Shown one piece after another: positions 7,379-15,608 of a DNA stretch of 64,000 nucleotides. The notes beneath the pieces were generated by a model. That model ran no database searches and had not been told where the DNA came from. It saw only the letters and a list, made by a program, of their open reading frames with translations. The translations under genes were made by a program, and so were the position numbers. The first letter of the stretch is position 1. The number at the start of each line of letters is the position of its first letter. Source of the DNA: Lachnospiraceae bacterium UBA7205 (lineage in GTDB: Bacteria > Bacillota > Clostridia > Lachnospirales > Lachnospiraceae); assembly GCA_002490665.1 (NCBI GenBank), contig DKUL01000067.1:1-64000 (forward strand). Reading direction: 5' to 3'.

Positions 7379-8933
7379 TGTCTGTCTCAGCCTCCGTCTG
7401 GGTCTGGGTCTGCTCCTGCGATGCCGGTGTGCTTTCTGTCACAGGCGATGCCATGCCGCTGCCGGGCATTGCCATGACTGGCATTCCCTCCTCAAGCGGC
7501 ATTCCGTAAGCGGATGAGGTCACAATTTCCTGATTTTCCGAAAGCCCATCTGATATCTGGATATATGTTTCTGAGGAGATACCTGTCTTAATATATTTTT
7601 TTGCCAGGACACCGTTTTCATTCAGATAGCAAAATTCTCCCTGGCTATCGACATTGACTGCCTCCACCGGAACCTGTAACACACCTTGTTCCCTCGCTGT
7701 CAGAATCTTTAGCTTTGCCTCGATTCCCAGAAAAATATTTTCATCGGGGTTGTCAATATGCACTCTTGCCGCCACCATCGGTGTGCCGGATGAGTTTGCT
7801 TCCGCCACATGGTTAATTTTGGAGACGGTTCCGCTGTATGTCTTTCCTGAAATTATAATCTCTGCCGGCTGCCCTACGGCAAGCGTCTCGAGCGCGTATT
7901 TGGAAGCCTGGAATTCAACGCAGACATTGTCAAAGCTCTCGAGAACCATAAGCTGTGCGCCCTCCTGAACCGTCGCCCCCTCGACAACATTCAGCTCGGA
8001 AACAACACCGTTAAAACCTGCGACAACACCATTGAGTGCCTCCTCGTACTTTTTCTCGGCATCCGCACTTTCCAGTTCCGACTTCTCCTTGTTGAGCTGA
8101 TATCCTGCAAGCTTGTTGCCGTTTACAACTGCAGACTCTGCCCCCGCCTTTGTGCTCTTTGCCTCGGCAAGGCGCTCCTGGTAATCGGCAAGGTCTTTCT
8201 TTGCCTGCGTGAGCATGTCTTCCCATCCATAGTCGGTCTTGTAGTCAGAAAGTAAATTCAGGTCATTGTTCAGCTTATTCAGCTCGTTCTGCTTTTCTAC
8301 TTTTTTGCGCATAAGCATTTCCACGTCGGTATCTTCATCCGGCATCTGAAGCGCAAGGTCATACGCGTTCATTTCTTTCTGGACACTGTATATCTTTGCA
8401 TACAAGTCCGACTTTTTCAGCGCCGTGATATCTGTTATGCCGTTTGTCAGGTCATCTATGTACTTTTCGTAATTGTCGATTGCCGCCTCACACTCCGCAA
8501 TATCCGCCTCTGCCTGTGCCAGCTTCGTCTTCTGTTCGTTGTTGTTTTGTATGTTGGAGTTGTAATCCGCGGAACTGATTTTTCCCTGCAATTCACTCTG
8601 CTGCTTTGCGTAAGCCACTGCCTCTTTGTCGAAGCACAGAAGTACGTCGCCTGCCTTTACCACATCGCCCTTTGTCACTTCTATCGCCTCGACTTTCGCA
8701 TTTGCAGGTGCGAAGAACGTGGTTGCCTCCTCTGCCATTACTTTTCCGCTGACACTTAGCTCCGTGTCGATATCGCCTACCGATACTGCCTGTGTATACA
8801 CAGGAATTGCGGCAGTTGCGCCTTTCATGGAATTTTTGATAAACAGCACCACCACGAGCACGACTGCTATGGGTATCGCTATCCTTATCCATTTCTTTTT
8901 GCGTCTGCCTGTTTTTTTGTCTCCCTTACTCAT
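7371..8933 (-). CDS. MacA/HlyD-type efflux adaptor protein
   Basis: Membrane-anchored adaptor, about 520 residues. A basic N-terminus and one helix (residues about 19-36, IRIAIPIAVVLVVVLFI) precede a biotinyl-lipoyl half-domain, a long coiled-coil hairpin of roughly 180 residues, the second lipoyl half (GVVSELNVVEGATVQEG), a beta-barrel domain and a C-terminal domain. The tail is low-complexity Gln/Thr/Glu. The start at 8933 is chosen because GGAGG lies nine bases before this ATG, inside the last codons of the ATPase gene. The coiled coil is long for a Gram-positive adaptor, perhaps to span the cell wall. Confidence 0.9.
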   Translation of the reverse strand: MSKGDKKTGRRKKKWIRIAIPIAVVLVVVLFIKNSMKGATAAIPVYTQAVSVGDIDTELSVSGKVMAEEATTFFAPANAKVEAIEVTKGDVVKAGDVLLCFDKEAVAYAKQQSELQGKISSADYNSNIQNNNEQKTKLAQAEADIAECEAAIDNYEKYIDDLTNGITDITALKKSDLYAKIYSVQKEMNAYDLALQMPDEDTDVEMLMRKKVEKQNELNKLNNDLNLLSDYKTDYGWEDMLTQAKKDLADYQERLAEAKSTKAGAESAVVNGNKLAGYQLNKEKSELESADAEKKYEEALNGVVAGFNGVVSELNVVEGATVQEGAQLMVLESFDNVCVEFQASKYALETLAVGQPAEIIISGKTYSGTVSKINHVAEANSSGTPMVAARVHIDNPDENIFLGIEAKLKILTAREQGVLQVPVEAVNVDSQGEFCYLNENGVLAKKYIKTGISSETYIQISDGLSENQEIVTSSAYGMPLEEGMPVMAMPGSGMASPVTESTPASQEQTQTQTEAETDNG

Positions 8934-9666
8934 TGTCTGTTTCCTCCATAACTTCCTCATTTATGATATTCGCGCGGCTTTGCATCCCACTGTCCGATAC
9001 GATTTTGCCGTCACGGATTTTGATGACCCGGTCTGCCTGTTCGGCTATCTCATTGTCATGCGTTATCAGTATTACAGTTCTACCCTCACCGTGAAGCTCA
9101 CGCAGTATCTGCATAATCTCCTTTGTTGAATTGGAGTCCAGATTACCGGTAGGCTCATCTGCCAGTATAATCGGCGGCGCCTGCGCGATGGCCCTTGCGA
9201 TTGCCACCCGCTGCTGCTGGCCTCCGGACATCTCAGCCGGCTTATGGTCAAGCCTGTGCGCAAGCCCTACTTTCTCAAGCGCCCGCAGTGCAAGCTGTTC
9301 CCGCTCCTTTTTTCCGACGCCGCGGTAAATCAGCGGGAGCGTGACATTCTCCACTGCCGTGAGATTCTGTATCAGGTTAAATCCCTGGAAGATAAAGCCG
9401 ATTTCCCTGTTTCTGACATCCGAAAGTTCATCATCCACCATGTCCGAAACATCTGTGCCATGCAGCATGTATGTACCTTCCGTCGGCACGTCAAGACAGC
9501 CGAGCATATTCATAAGCGTTGATTTTCCAGAACCGGAATGTCCGATGATTGCGACAAATTCCTTCTCACAGATTGTAAGGTCCACTCCGTCAAGTGCCCG
9601 GACTTCGTTTTCACCGGGGTTATAAATCTTTCTCATATTCCTGATTTCTATTAATGTATTATCCAT
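8926..9666 (-). CDS. MacB-type ABC transporter ATP-binding protein
   Basis: ATPase subunit of the efflux system. Walker A GHSGSGKS, Q-loop IFQGFNL, signature MSGGQQQR, Walker B/E IILADEPTGNLDS and the switch histidine in ILITHD are all intact. 246 residues, typical of LolD/MacB-type ATPases. It ends inside the ribosome site of the adaptor gene. Its own start is preceded by GAGGAA, which lies within the last codons of the upstream 20-codon ORF, so translation of the two is probably coupled. Confidence 0.95.
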   Translation of the reverse strand: MDNTLIEIRNMRKIYNPGENEVRALDGVDLTICEKEFVAIIGHSGSGKSTLMNMLGCLDVPTEGTYMLHGTDVSDMVDDELSDVRNREIGFIFQGFNLIQNLTAVENVTLPLIYRGVGKKEREQLALRALEKVGLAHRLDHKPAEMSGGQQQRVAIARAIAQAPPIILADEPTGNLDSNSTKEIMQILRELHGEGRTVILITHDNEIAEQADRVIKIRDGKIVSDSGMQSRANIINEEVMEETDNE

Positions 9667-9672
9667 GGTCTC

Positions 9673-9735
9673 TTATTCCTCACAATGATTCTTCACTTCA
9701 TATTTGTTCTGAACGTCTGCGTTTACCAATTTCAT
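9673..9735 (-). CDS. Candidate 20-residue leader peptide of the efflux operon
   Basis: Minus-strand ATG at 9735, twenty sense codons, TAA at 9673-9675. A near-perfect AAGGAG lies nine bases before the ATG, and the predicted transcription start is about 19 bases upstream. The peptide begins MKLVNADV and ends NHCEE; it is strongly hydrophilic with one cysteine and no hydrophobic segment. The stop lies six bases before the ATPase start, and the ATPase ribosome site is embedded in its last codons. It may be a regulatory leader peptide, a coupling device, or a small substrate of the exporter; sequence alone cannot decide. I recognise no family. Confidence 0.5.
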   Translation of the reverse strand: MKLVNADVQNKYEVKNHCEE

Positions 9736-9760
9736 TTTCGTGTTCTCCTTCTGCTGTCCT

Positions 9761-9789
9761 ATCATAGCACTGTTACTTAATTTTGTCTT
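9761..9789 (-). promoter_or_regulatory. Promoter of the efflux operon
   Basis: Minus strand: -10 TATGAT at 9761-9766, 17-base spacer, -35 AAGACA at 9784-9789. The poor -35 (first two bases off consensus) under phased repeats is what an activator-dependent promoter looks like. Confidence 0.55.
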
Positions 9790-9816
9790 TAACATTTTCT
9801 TAATTTTACATTAATT
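9777..9816 (-). promoter_or_regulatory. Four phased TTAA(T/C)(T/A) repeats, PhoB/OmpR-type operator
   Basis: On the plus strand TTAATT at 9777, TTAACA at 9789, TTAATT at 9800 and TTAATT at 9811 are spaced 12, 11 and 11 bases. Relative to the predicted start (about 9754) they fall near -25, -37, -48 and -59. Direct hexamers at one helical turn in this position are the known arrangement of PhoP boxes of Bacillus subtilis and other OmpR-family activator sites. The cognate regulator is not in the window. Confidence 0.55.
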
Positions 9817-9910
9817 TGCATTTCATAAAAAATGTATAAACAGCTGTCTTTATTTATGCATTTTTTATAAATTTTCGGTAAATGTTTTGGCAATAAAAAC
9901 ATAAAAAACT

Positions 9911-9940
9911 ATAAAAAAATCGGGTGGCGCGCACCCGATT
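9911..9940 (-). terminator. Intrinsic terminator after the AAA+ ATPase gene
   Basis: Arms 9918-9926 and 9932-9940 (AATCGGGTG and complement), loop of five, followed on the minus strand by TTTTTTT. It ends the transcript of tex and the AAA+ gene and separates it from the efflux operon. Confidence 0.85.
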
Positions 9941-9964
9941 GCAAAACGTTTTGTTGTAATTTCC

Positions 9965-11998
9965 TTAATTGTTATTCTCCAAAAGATATCCGTACTCTCC
10001 CCAGACATCTTTTGTGACTGTCCGCTCCATTTTCTCATACTCGGCGCGGACTGCCAGCAGGATGTGTTCCATGGTCAGGTTCGTCCCCTGTTGGACTGCC
10101 ATCACACATGCCACATAGACCACATTCTTTATCATTCCGCCGGTAAAATCAAACTGGCACGCCAGAAAATCCAAGTCCAGTTCTTCCCTTGGCAGCTGCG
10201 GCGGCAGGCAGTCCTCCCAGATGCTCCGGCGTATTTCGGCATCGGGCGACTGGTATTTCAGGACATATTTCATCCTCCGCAGAAATGCCTTGTCAATATT
10301 ATTGTAGAAATTTGTGGCGAGAACCACCACACCGTCAAACTGCTCAATCCGCTGTAGTATATATGACACTTCCATATTGGCATATCTGTCCTTTCCCTCC
10401 GTCACTTCCCCGCGCTTTCCGAAAAGCGAGTCTGCCTCATCAAAAAAGAGCACTGGTCTTGCCTTCGCCGCAAATGCAAATATCTGTTCGAGATGTTTTT
10501 CTGTCTCGCCGATATACTTGTCAAGCACATGTGACAAGTCCACCTGGTAAAGCGGTATTCCCAGCTCTTTTGCAAGCGCATGCGCGGTCATGGTTTTGCC
10601 TGTTCCCGGAGGTCCTGAAAGGAGGACGGTCACTGCCCTGCCGTATGGATATTTTCTTTTCAGGTTCCACTCTTCAAAAATTTTGTACCCATCCCTCACA
10701 CTGCTGCATACCTGCCCCAGCAGCCTTTTCATGTGCTGCGGCAGCTTCAGGTCTGAAAATCCGACCGTGGGATATAAAATCTGTCCAAAAACCTTTTCCT
10801 GGCTTTGATACAGGACGGCATCGCATATGCGCGTAAAGGTCTCCGGACTGGTCTCGCCCATGCAGCGCCACGTCTCCACTGCGCGGGCAATCTCACTTGC
10901 GGAAAGACTGTACCGGACAGAATTGTATGCACAGTCCAGCGGAATCTGGTACTGTCGGGCAAATCCCTGAAACACTGCCTCCCGCTCCTCCCTGGTCGTC
11001 TCAGCAAACGCAAGGGTGTGCGTCTGGCAGCTCCTGTCTGCCGCCAGGCGCAAATCCGGCTCCGCACACAATATGACAGAACAGTCCGCTTCAAGAAACG
11101 GGCAGACTGCTGTCTCTTCGAATGCGGCCATGGATATCTGGAATTGTGACAGCTGCGTGGCTGTAATGCCGTAAATACAAACCAGCGCACCATAAAGGAA
11201 CGCGGCATGAACCAGCTTCGCCCAAAAGCGCTCCGTTTCTTCCCCAAAAGGATTTCCGCACTTTTCCAAATCGACAAGCAGCATATCCTTTCCCAGCCGG
11301 TGCGCAATATGCTTTGCAAGGAAGCGGCGGCCGCCTTTTCCCGACAACATCAGTATTTTTGCACCGGATTGTGTCTCCCTGAGCCATTCCGCCCCTTTCT
11401 GTGCCATATCCTGCCTGATAAACATGGGCGCCAGGGCATCGTCACGGCTGACCCATTCCACTTCCCCGAAAAAGACCTTGTCCGGCTGGTCATCCCCTGA
11501 CAGATAGGACAGCAGCACGTCATCTCCCTCGACCGCCGCAAACGGAAGCGGTATTTTTTTCCGGTCAATCCAGCAGACTCTGCGTATTTTGTACAGCCAC
11601 CGCATCATGTCGGAATAGCCCGCATATGGAATGCCTTCTATCTCGGCGGCAAGCTGAATGGTCACAATATTGCCCGTGTAATAGCTTAAGTATGCGGCGA
11701 ACTCCGGTACATACATTGCGGCGATGCAGAGGTCAAGCGCGCTGCAGAGTATATCTGATTCCAGTCCGTCCTCTTTGTCCTGCGGATCTGCGCCGTTCAT
11801 CCGGGAAATCAGGCTGTAATATCGTGCTGCCTGCACTCCCTTGTCCTGCTGCCATTGTTCCAGTGCCTCCTCAGTCAGCCGTCCTGTCAGTGCGCGCAGA
11901 TACGGAAAGCGCTCAAAGCTTTCTGTTCGCCCCGTCTCCTGCATGTACATATAAGTCTTTAAAATAATGCGGTATATTGACGTCTCAAGAAAATTCAT
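9965..11998 (-). CDS. Two-domain AAA+ ATPase with one degenerate module
   Basis: 677 residues. The N-terminal 200 residues are helical with no recognisable motif. A first ATPase-like module begins at about residue 215 (KILMLSGKGGRRFLAKHIA) but its P-loop lacks the GK(T/S) lysine context, so it is probably inactive. The second module is intact: Walker A GPPGTGKTMTAHALAKELG (about residue 463), Walker B PVLFFDEADSLFGKR, sensor LATNFYNNID and arginine-finger region FLRRMKYV. This pairing occurs in AAA+ proteins associated with phage-tail-like particles and in many solitary bacterial proteins; no such genes are nearby. The start is preceded by AAGG at nine bases. It follows tex by 18 bases and probably shares its transcript. 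Confidence 0.85.
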   Translation of the reverse strand: MNFLETSIYRIILKTYMYMQETGRTESFERFPYLRALTGRLTEEALEQWQQDKGVQAARYYSLISRMNGADPQDKEDGLESDILCSALDLCIAAMYVPEFAAYLSYYTGNIVTIQLAAEIEGIPYAGYSDMMRWLYKIRRVCWIDRKKIPLPFAAVEGDDVLLSYLSGDDQPDKVFFGEVEWVSRDDALAPMFIRQDMAQKGAEWLRETQSGAKILMLSGKGGRRFLAKHIAHRLGKDMLLVDLEKCGNPFGEETERFWAKLVHAAFLYGALVCIYGITATQLSQFQISMAAFEETAVCPFLEADCSVILCAEPDLRLAADRSCQTHTLAFAETTREEREAVFQGFARQYQIPLDCAYNSVRYSLSASEIARAVETWRCMGETSPETFTRICDAVLYQSQEKVFGQILYPTVGFSDLKLPQHMKRLLGQVCSSVRDGYKIFEEWNLKRKYPYGRAVTVLLSGPPGTGKTMTAHALAKELGIPLYQVDLSHVLDKYIGETEKHLEQIFAFAAKARPVLFFDEADSLFGKRGEVTEGKDRYANMEVSYILQRIEQFDGVVVLATNFYNNIDKAFLRRMKYVLKYQSPDAEIRRSIWEDCLPPQLPREELDLDFLACQFDFTGGMIKNVVYVACVMAVQQGTNLTMEHILLAVRAEYEKMERTVTKDVWGEYGYLLENNN

Positions 11999-12016
11999 CC
12001 TTCTTAACCTTGTTTC

Positions 12017-14377
12017 CTATTGTTTTGCCTTGCTCTCCTTGTCCAGCCGCATGGTCAGGGAAATACGCTTCTTTGCCATGTCCACATCCAGAACCTTGAC
12101 ATCCACGATGTCACCGACGCTGACTGCCTCGAGCGGGTGTTTGATAAACTTATCGGTAATCTGGGAAATGTGCACCAGTCCGTCCTGATGTACGCCGATG
12201 TCCACAAACACACCAAAATCAATGACATTGCGGACGGTTCCCTTTAAAATCATGTCGGGCTTTAAGTCTTTCATCTCGAGGACATCGCTTCGCAATATCG
12301 GCTTTGGCATGTTTTCACGCGGGTCACGCGCCGGTTTTTCAAGCTCTTTGAGGATATCCGTGAGCGTTATCTCGCCAATTCCGAGTTCTTCCGCCATCTT
12401 TTTCTTGTCCCTGACACGTCTCTCCAGTCCGCCTGCTGCCTGCGGTGCGTGGTCTTCACTTTTACTGCCCTGGGACTGCGCTGCATCGAGCGTCACGCTG
12501 CCCATGGCTGCCGCGAGCGCTTTTCCCATTGCCGTGCTGGTATTCTTAATAACGATATTCTGCTTTTTATTATTTTTTTTCTTATTGTCCTGCCTTGGCG
12601 TCTTTACAGTCTTCGCTGACGCTGCGTTTTTCTGGATTTCCTTTAAGTCTTCCATGGAGATATCGAGTTTCTCCAAAAGCCTGAGCGCCGCATCGTACGA
12701 CTCGGGATGTACGCTTGTGGCATCAAGCGGATTGTCGCCGTCTGGAATGCGCATGAAGCCTGCGCACTGTTCAAACGCCTTGGGTCCTAACTTCGCCACC
12801 TTGAGCAGCTGTTTCCTGTTGCTGAACCGTCCGTTTGTCTCCCTGTAATCCACGATATTTTTCGCGATTGTCTTATTAATTCCCGAAATGTACTCGAGCA
12901 GCGAGGCAGAGGCGGTGTTTAAATCCACGCCAACCTTGTTGACGGAATCCTCCACGACGCCGTTGAGGGCTTCGCTGAGTTTCTTCTGGTTCATGTCGTG
13001 CTGGTACTGTCCTACGCCGATGGATTTGGGGTCGATTTTTACCAGCTCCGCGAGCGGATCCTGCAGGCGCCTTGCAATCGACGCGGCGCTTCTCTGCCCC
13101 ACATCAAAATTGGGGAACTCCTCTGTCGCGAGCTTGCTTGCCGAATAGACGGAAGCGCCTGCCTCATTTACAATGACATACTGCACCGGCGTGTCAAGCT
13201 CCTTAATCAAATCCACGATAACCTGCTCGGACTCGCGGGAAGCCGTTCCGTTTCCGACGGAAATCAGGCTTACATTGTACTTGCTGATAAGTTTCTTCAG
13301 CTCTTTTTTGGCTTCTTCCACTTTATTCTGGGGCGCTGTCGGATAGATGACCTTTGTGTCAAGCACCTTTCCCGTGGCATCCACAACGGCAAGCTTACAG
13401 CCTGTCCGGAATGCGGGATCCCAGCCAAGGACGACCTTTCCGGCAATCGGGGGCTGCATGAGCAGCTGCTCCAGGTTTTTGCCAAACACGGCAATTGCAC
13501 CATCCTCCGCCTTCTCCGTAAGCTCGTTACGGATATCCCGCTCAATGGCGGGCGCTATCAGCCTGTTGTAGCTGTCCGCGATGGTCTCCTGCAATGCGGG
13601 CGTGGTATTCTCGTTGTCCTTTGTGATTAATTTCTTTTCCAGAAAACGGATAATGCGCTCTGTTGGCGCTTCTATCTTAACCGTGAGAATCTTTTCGTTC
13701 TCTCCCCGGTTGAGCGCCAGTACCCTGTGCCCTGCAACCTTGCTTACAGGCTCTTCGAAATCATAGTACATCTCGTAGACGCTCTGTGCCTTCTCATCCT
13801 TTGCCGTACTTGTAATCCTGCCTTCCTCGAACGTTGCCTGACGGATATAGGAGCGGTAGTCCGCCTCGTCCGATATCATCTCGGCTATGATGTCCATGGC
13901 TCCCTGGAGCGCTTCTTTTACGTTCTTTACTTCTTTCTCCTCGCTCACATAGGGTTCTGCCTCCTCCAGCAGGGACTTTGCCGTCTCCTGCGCGAGAATG
14001 ATGTCTGCCAGTCCGTCAAGCCCTTTCTCCTTTGCCACGCTGGCCCTTGTTTTTCTCTTTGGTCTGTATGGAAGATACAGATCGTCAACTGCCACCATTG
14101 TCTCAGCCGCAAGAATCTTTTCCCTTAGCTCCTCTGTCAGCTTGCCCTGTTCCTCAATGCTTCCGAGAACCTGTTCCTTTTTCTCCTCCAGATTCCTGAG
14201 GTAACCGAGCCGTTCATTGAGGTTTCTCAAAACCTCATCATTTAACGAGCCTGTGACTTCCTTGCGGTATCTGGAGATGAACGGAATGGTATTGCCCTCA
14301 TCTATCAGCTTTACGGCAGCCTCAACCTGCCATTTTTCAACATTTAGTTCTTCCTTTAGCTTTAAAATAATGTCCAT
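12017..14377 (-). CDS. tex: RNA-binding transcription accessory protein Tex
   Basis: 786 residues, full length for the Tex family. It holds an N-terminal helical region, a YqgF/RNase H-like core (PTAPQNKVEEAKKELKKL, SVGNGTASRESE), helix-hairpin-helix motifs (YISGINKTIAKNIVDYRE) and a C-terminal S1 RNA-binding domain (MILKGTVRNVIDFGVFVDIG). A lysine/asparagine-rich linker of about 90 residues lies before the S1 domain, longer than in many homologues. Acts in the cytosol on transcription and RNA; the exact role is unsettled. Transcribed away from the DUF975-like gene, with a shared 237-bp intergenic region. Confidence 0.95.
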   Translation of the reverse strand: MDIILKLKEELNVEKWQVEAAVKLIDEGNTIPFISRYRKEVTGSLNDEVLRNLNERLGYLRNLEEKKEQVLGSIEEQGKLTEELREKILAAETMVAVDDLYLPYRPKRKTRASVAKEKGLDGLADIILAQETAKSLLEEAEPYVSEEKEVKNVKEALQGAMDIIAEMISDEADYRSYIRQATFEEGRITSTAKDEKAQSVYEMYYDFEEPVSKVAGHRVLALNRGENEKILTVKIEAPTERIIRFLEKKLITKDNENTTPALQETIADSYNRLIAPAIERDIRNELTEKAEDGAIAVFGKNLEQLLMQPPIAGKVVLGWDPAFRTGCKLAVVDATGKVLDTKVIYPTAPQNKVEEAKKELKKLISKYNVSLISVGNGTASRESEQVIVDLIKELDTPVQYVIVNEAGASVYSASKLATEEFPNFDVGQRSAASIARRLQDPLAELVKIDPKSIGVGQYQHDMNQKKLSEALNGVVEDSVNKVGVDLNTASASLLEYISGINKTIAKNIVDYRETNGRFSNRKQLLKVAKLGPKAFEQCAGFMRIPDGDNPLDATSVHPESYDAALRLLEKLDISMEDLKEIQKNAASAKTVKTPRQDNKKKNNKKQNIVIKNTSTAMGKALAAAMGSVTLDAAQSQGSKSEDHAPQAAGGLERRVRDKKKMAEELGIGEITLTDILKELEKPARDPRENMPKPILRSDVLEMKDLKPDMILKGTVRNVIDFGVFVDIGVHQDGLVHISQITDKFIKHPLEAVSVGDIVDVKVLDVDMAKKRISLTMRLDKESKAKQ

Positions 14378-14466
14378 TGCTATTTATTTCCCTCTTTATA
14401 TTTTTTGTGCACACACGATGTCCGCCGCGTCATAACAGCACAGCGGCGAAAATGCATCAGGCTTTG

Positions 14467-14488
14467 CTGCCAGCCAGACGCTTGGCAG
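14467..14488. promoter_or_regulatory. Inverted repeat CTGCCA-N10-TGGCAG between divergent genes
   Basis: Six-base arms at 14467-14472 and 14483-14488 in the region between tex (minus) and the DUF975-like gene (plus). It could bind a dimeric regulator or be chance; no promoter element aligns convincingly with it. Confidence 0.25.
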
Positions 14489-14614
14489 TAATATTATAAT
14501 TATATGATAAAATGCGCCTGCATTCAAGAAATTTTATTGTTTTCTTTTCCTAAACATGTTACAATATGCTGTATTATCATATTTATTTATAGAAAGGATA
14601 TCGTTGGTAAAATT

Positions 14615-15460
14615 ATGCAGCAACCTCAATATAAAAGTAACTTTGAATTAAAACTGTTGGCAAAGATACAGACCAGCCATCGCTTCGGAATCCTTCTGGG
14701 CACCATGATACTAAAGTTTATTATCACCTCACTGGTGGCTGACATTGTCACCTCCCTCGTTCCCGCGCAATCGGCAGCCGGCCCTGTGATAAGTTACATT
14801 CTGCTGTTTGCGGTGAATGTTGCCGCTTCCCTGCTGAGTGTCGGCGCAGCCTTTGTTTTTTTAAAAACAGCCTGCAACATGAAAAGCTCACTTGAGGACT
14901 TATTTTGCGGTTTCCGGAAGAATACCCTGAAAATCCTGCAGGTAGGCGCTGTCATCGCACTGATTGAGTCCATCTGTGTCATTCCTTTTAATATCGCATC
15001 CATGCAGTATACGAACGTTATTGATTCGATTCCTTTTATCAGTGAAAATTCAATCAGTGGATTTAGCCCCTTGTTATATGGAAATCTTATGAACAATGAA
15101 GAATTTCTGGAGGCATACAGTGTCCTGTACAGCGCCACAATGAAGCTGTGCGTCATCATGGTTGTGTGCACTGCCATTTCCCTTATCCTGACATTGCCAT
15201 TTTTTCCTGCATTTTTCATGATACTGGACTTTCCTGACTGGAACGTCTCTACCATTTTGCGGAGAAGCTTTGAGGTCATGCACGGCAATAAGTTACGGCT
15301 GTTTTTATTGTACCTGAGCTTTGTCCCCTCGTTCCTGTTCAGTGCGTTTGCCTGCTGCATCCCGCTTATATGGATTCTTCCATACATGAATATGGCGACG
15401 GCCAATTTTTATCTGGATTTGATGGCGGTGCGGAACAAATCAATTAACACCCCTTCGTAA
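14615..15460 (+). CDS. DUF975-like multi-pass membrane protein
   Basis: About 281 residues with five or six membrane helices. The start at 14615 gives MQQPQYKSNFELKL, an amphipathic N-terminus; upstream codons are A/T-rich leader. The only purine-rich candidate site, AGAAAGG, lies too far upstream, so the start is moderately certain. The C-terminal pattern NVSTILRRSFEVMHGNK, LFLLYLSFVPSF and IPLIWILPYMNMATANFYLDLM matches the DUF975 family of clostridial membrane proteins. Function unknown. Monocistronic between tex and the GGDEF gene. Confidence 0.75.
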   Translation: MQQPQYKSNFELKLLAKIQTSHRFGILLGTMILKFIITSLVADIVTSLVPAQSAAGPVISYILLFAVNVAASLLSVGAAFVFLKTACNMKSSLEDLFCGFRKNTLKILQVGAVIALIESICVIPFNIASMQYTNVIDSIPFISENSISGFSPLLYGNLMNNEEFLEAYSVLYSATMKLCVIMVVCTAISLILTLPFFPAFFMILDFPDWNVSTILRRSFEVMHGNKLRLFLLYLSFVPSFLFSAFACCIPLIWILPYMNMATANFYLDLMAVRNKSINTPS

Positions 15461-15488
15461 ACACCCCATATACCTTACTTAAAAAACA

Positions 15489-15518
15489 TTGTATAACGTA
15501 TTGCCTTTGTGCTATAAT
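15489..15518 (+). promoter_or_regulatory. Promoter of the GGDEF gene
   Basis: -35 TTGTAT at 15489-15494, 18-base spacer, -10 TATAAT at 15513-15518. The roughly 85-base leader contains two small stem-loops: GCTAA/TTAGC near 15543-15555, and GGCGGTCA/TGGCCGCC at 15562-15583 with one G-T pair. Confidence 0.6.
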
Positions 15519-15608
15519 CAATATAGAACGCAAATAAAATTGGCTAATTTTTAGCTATATTGGCGGTCAAATGACTGGCCGCCCAATGGTTGCGATTGGA
15601 GGTCGCTG

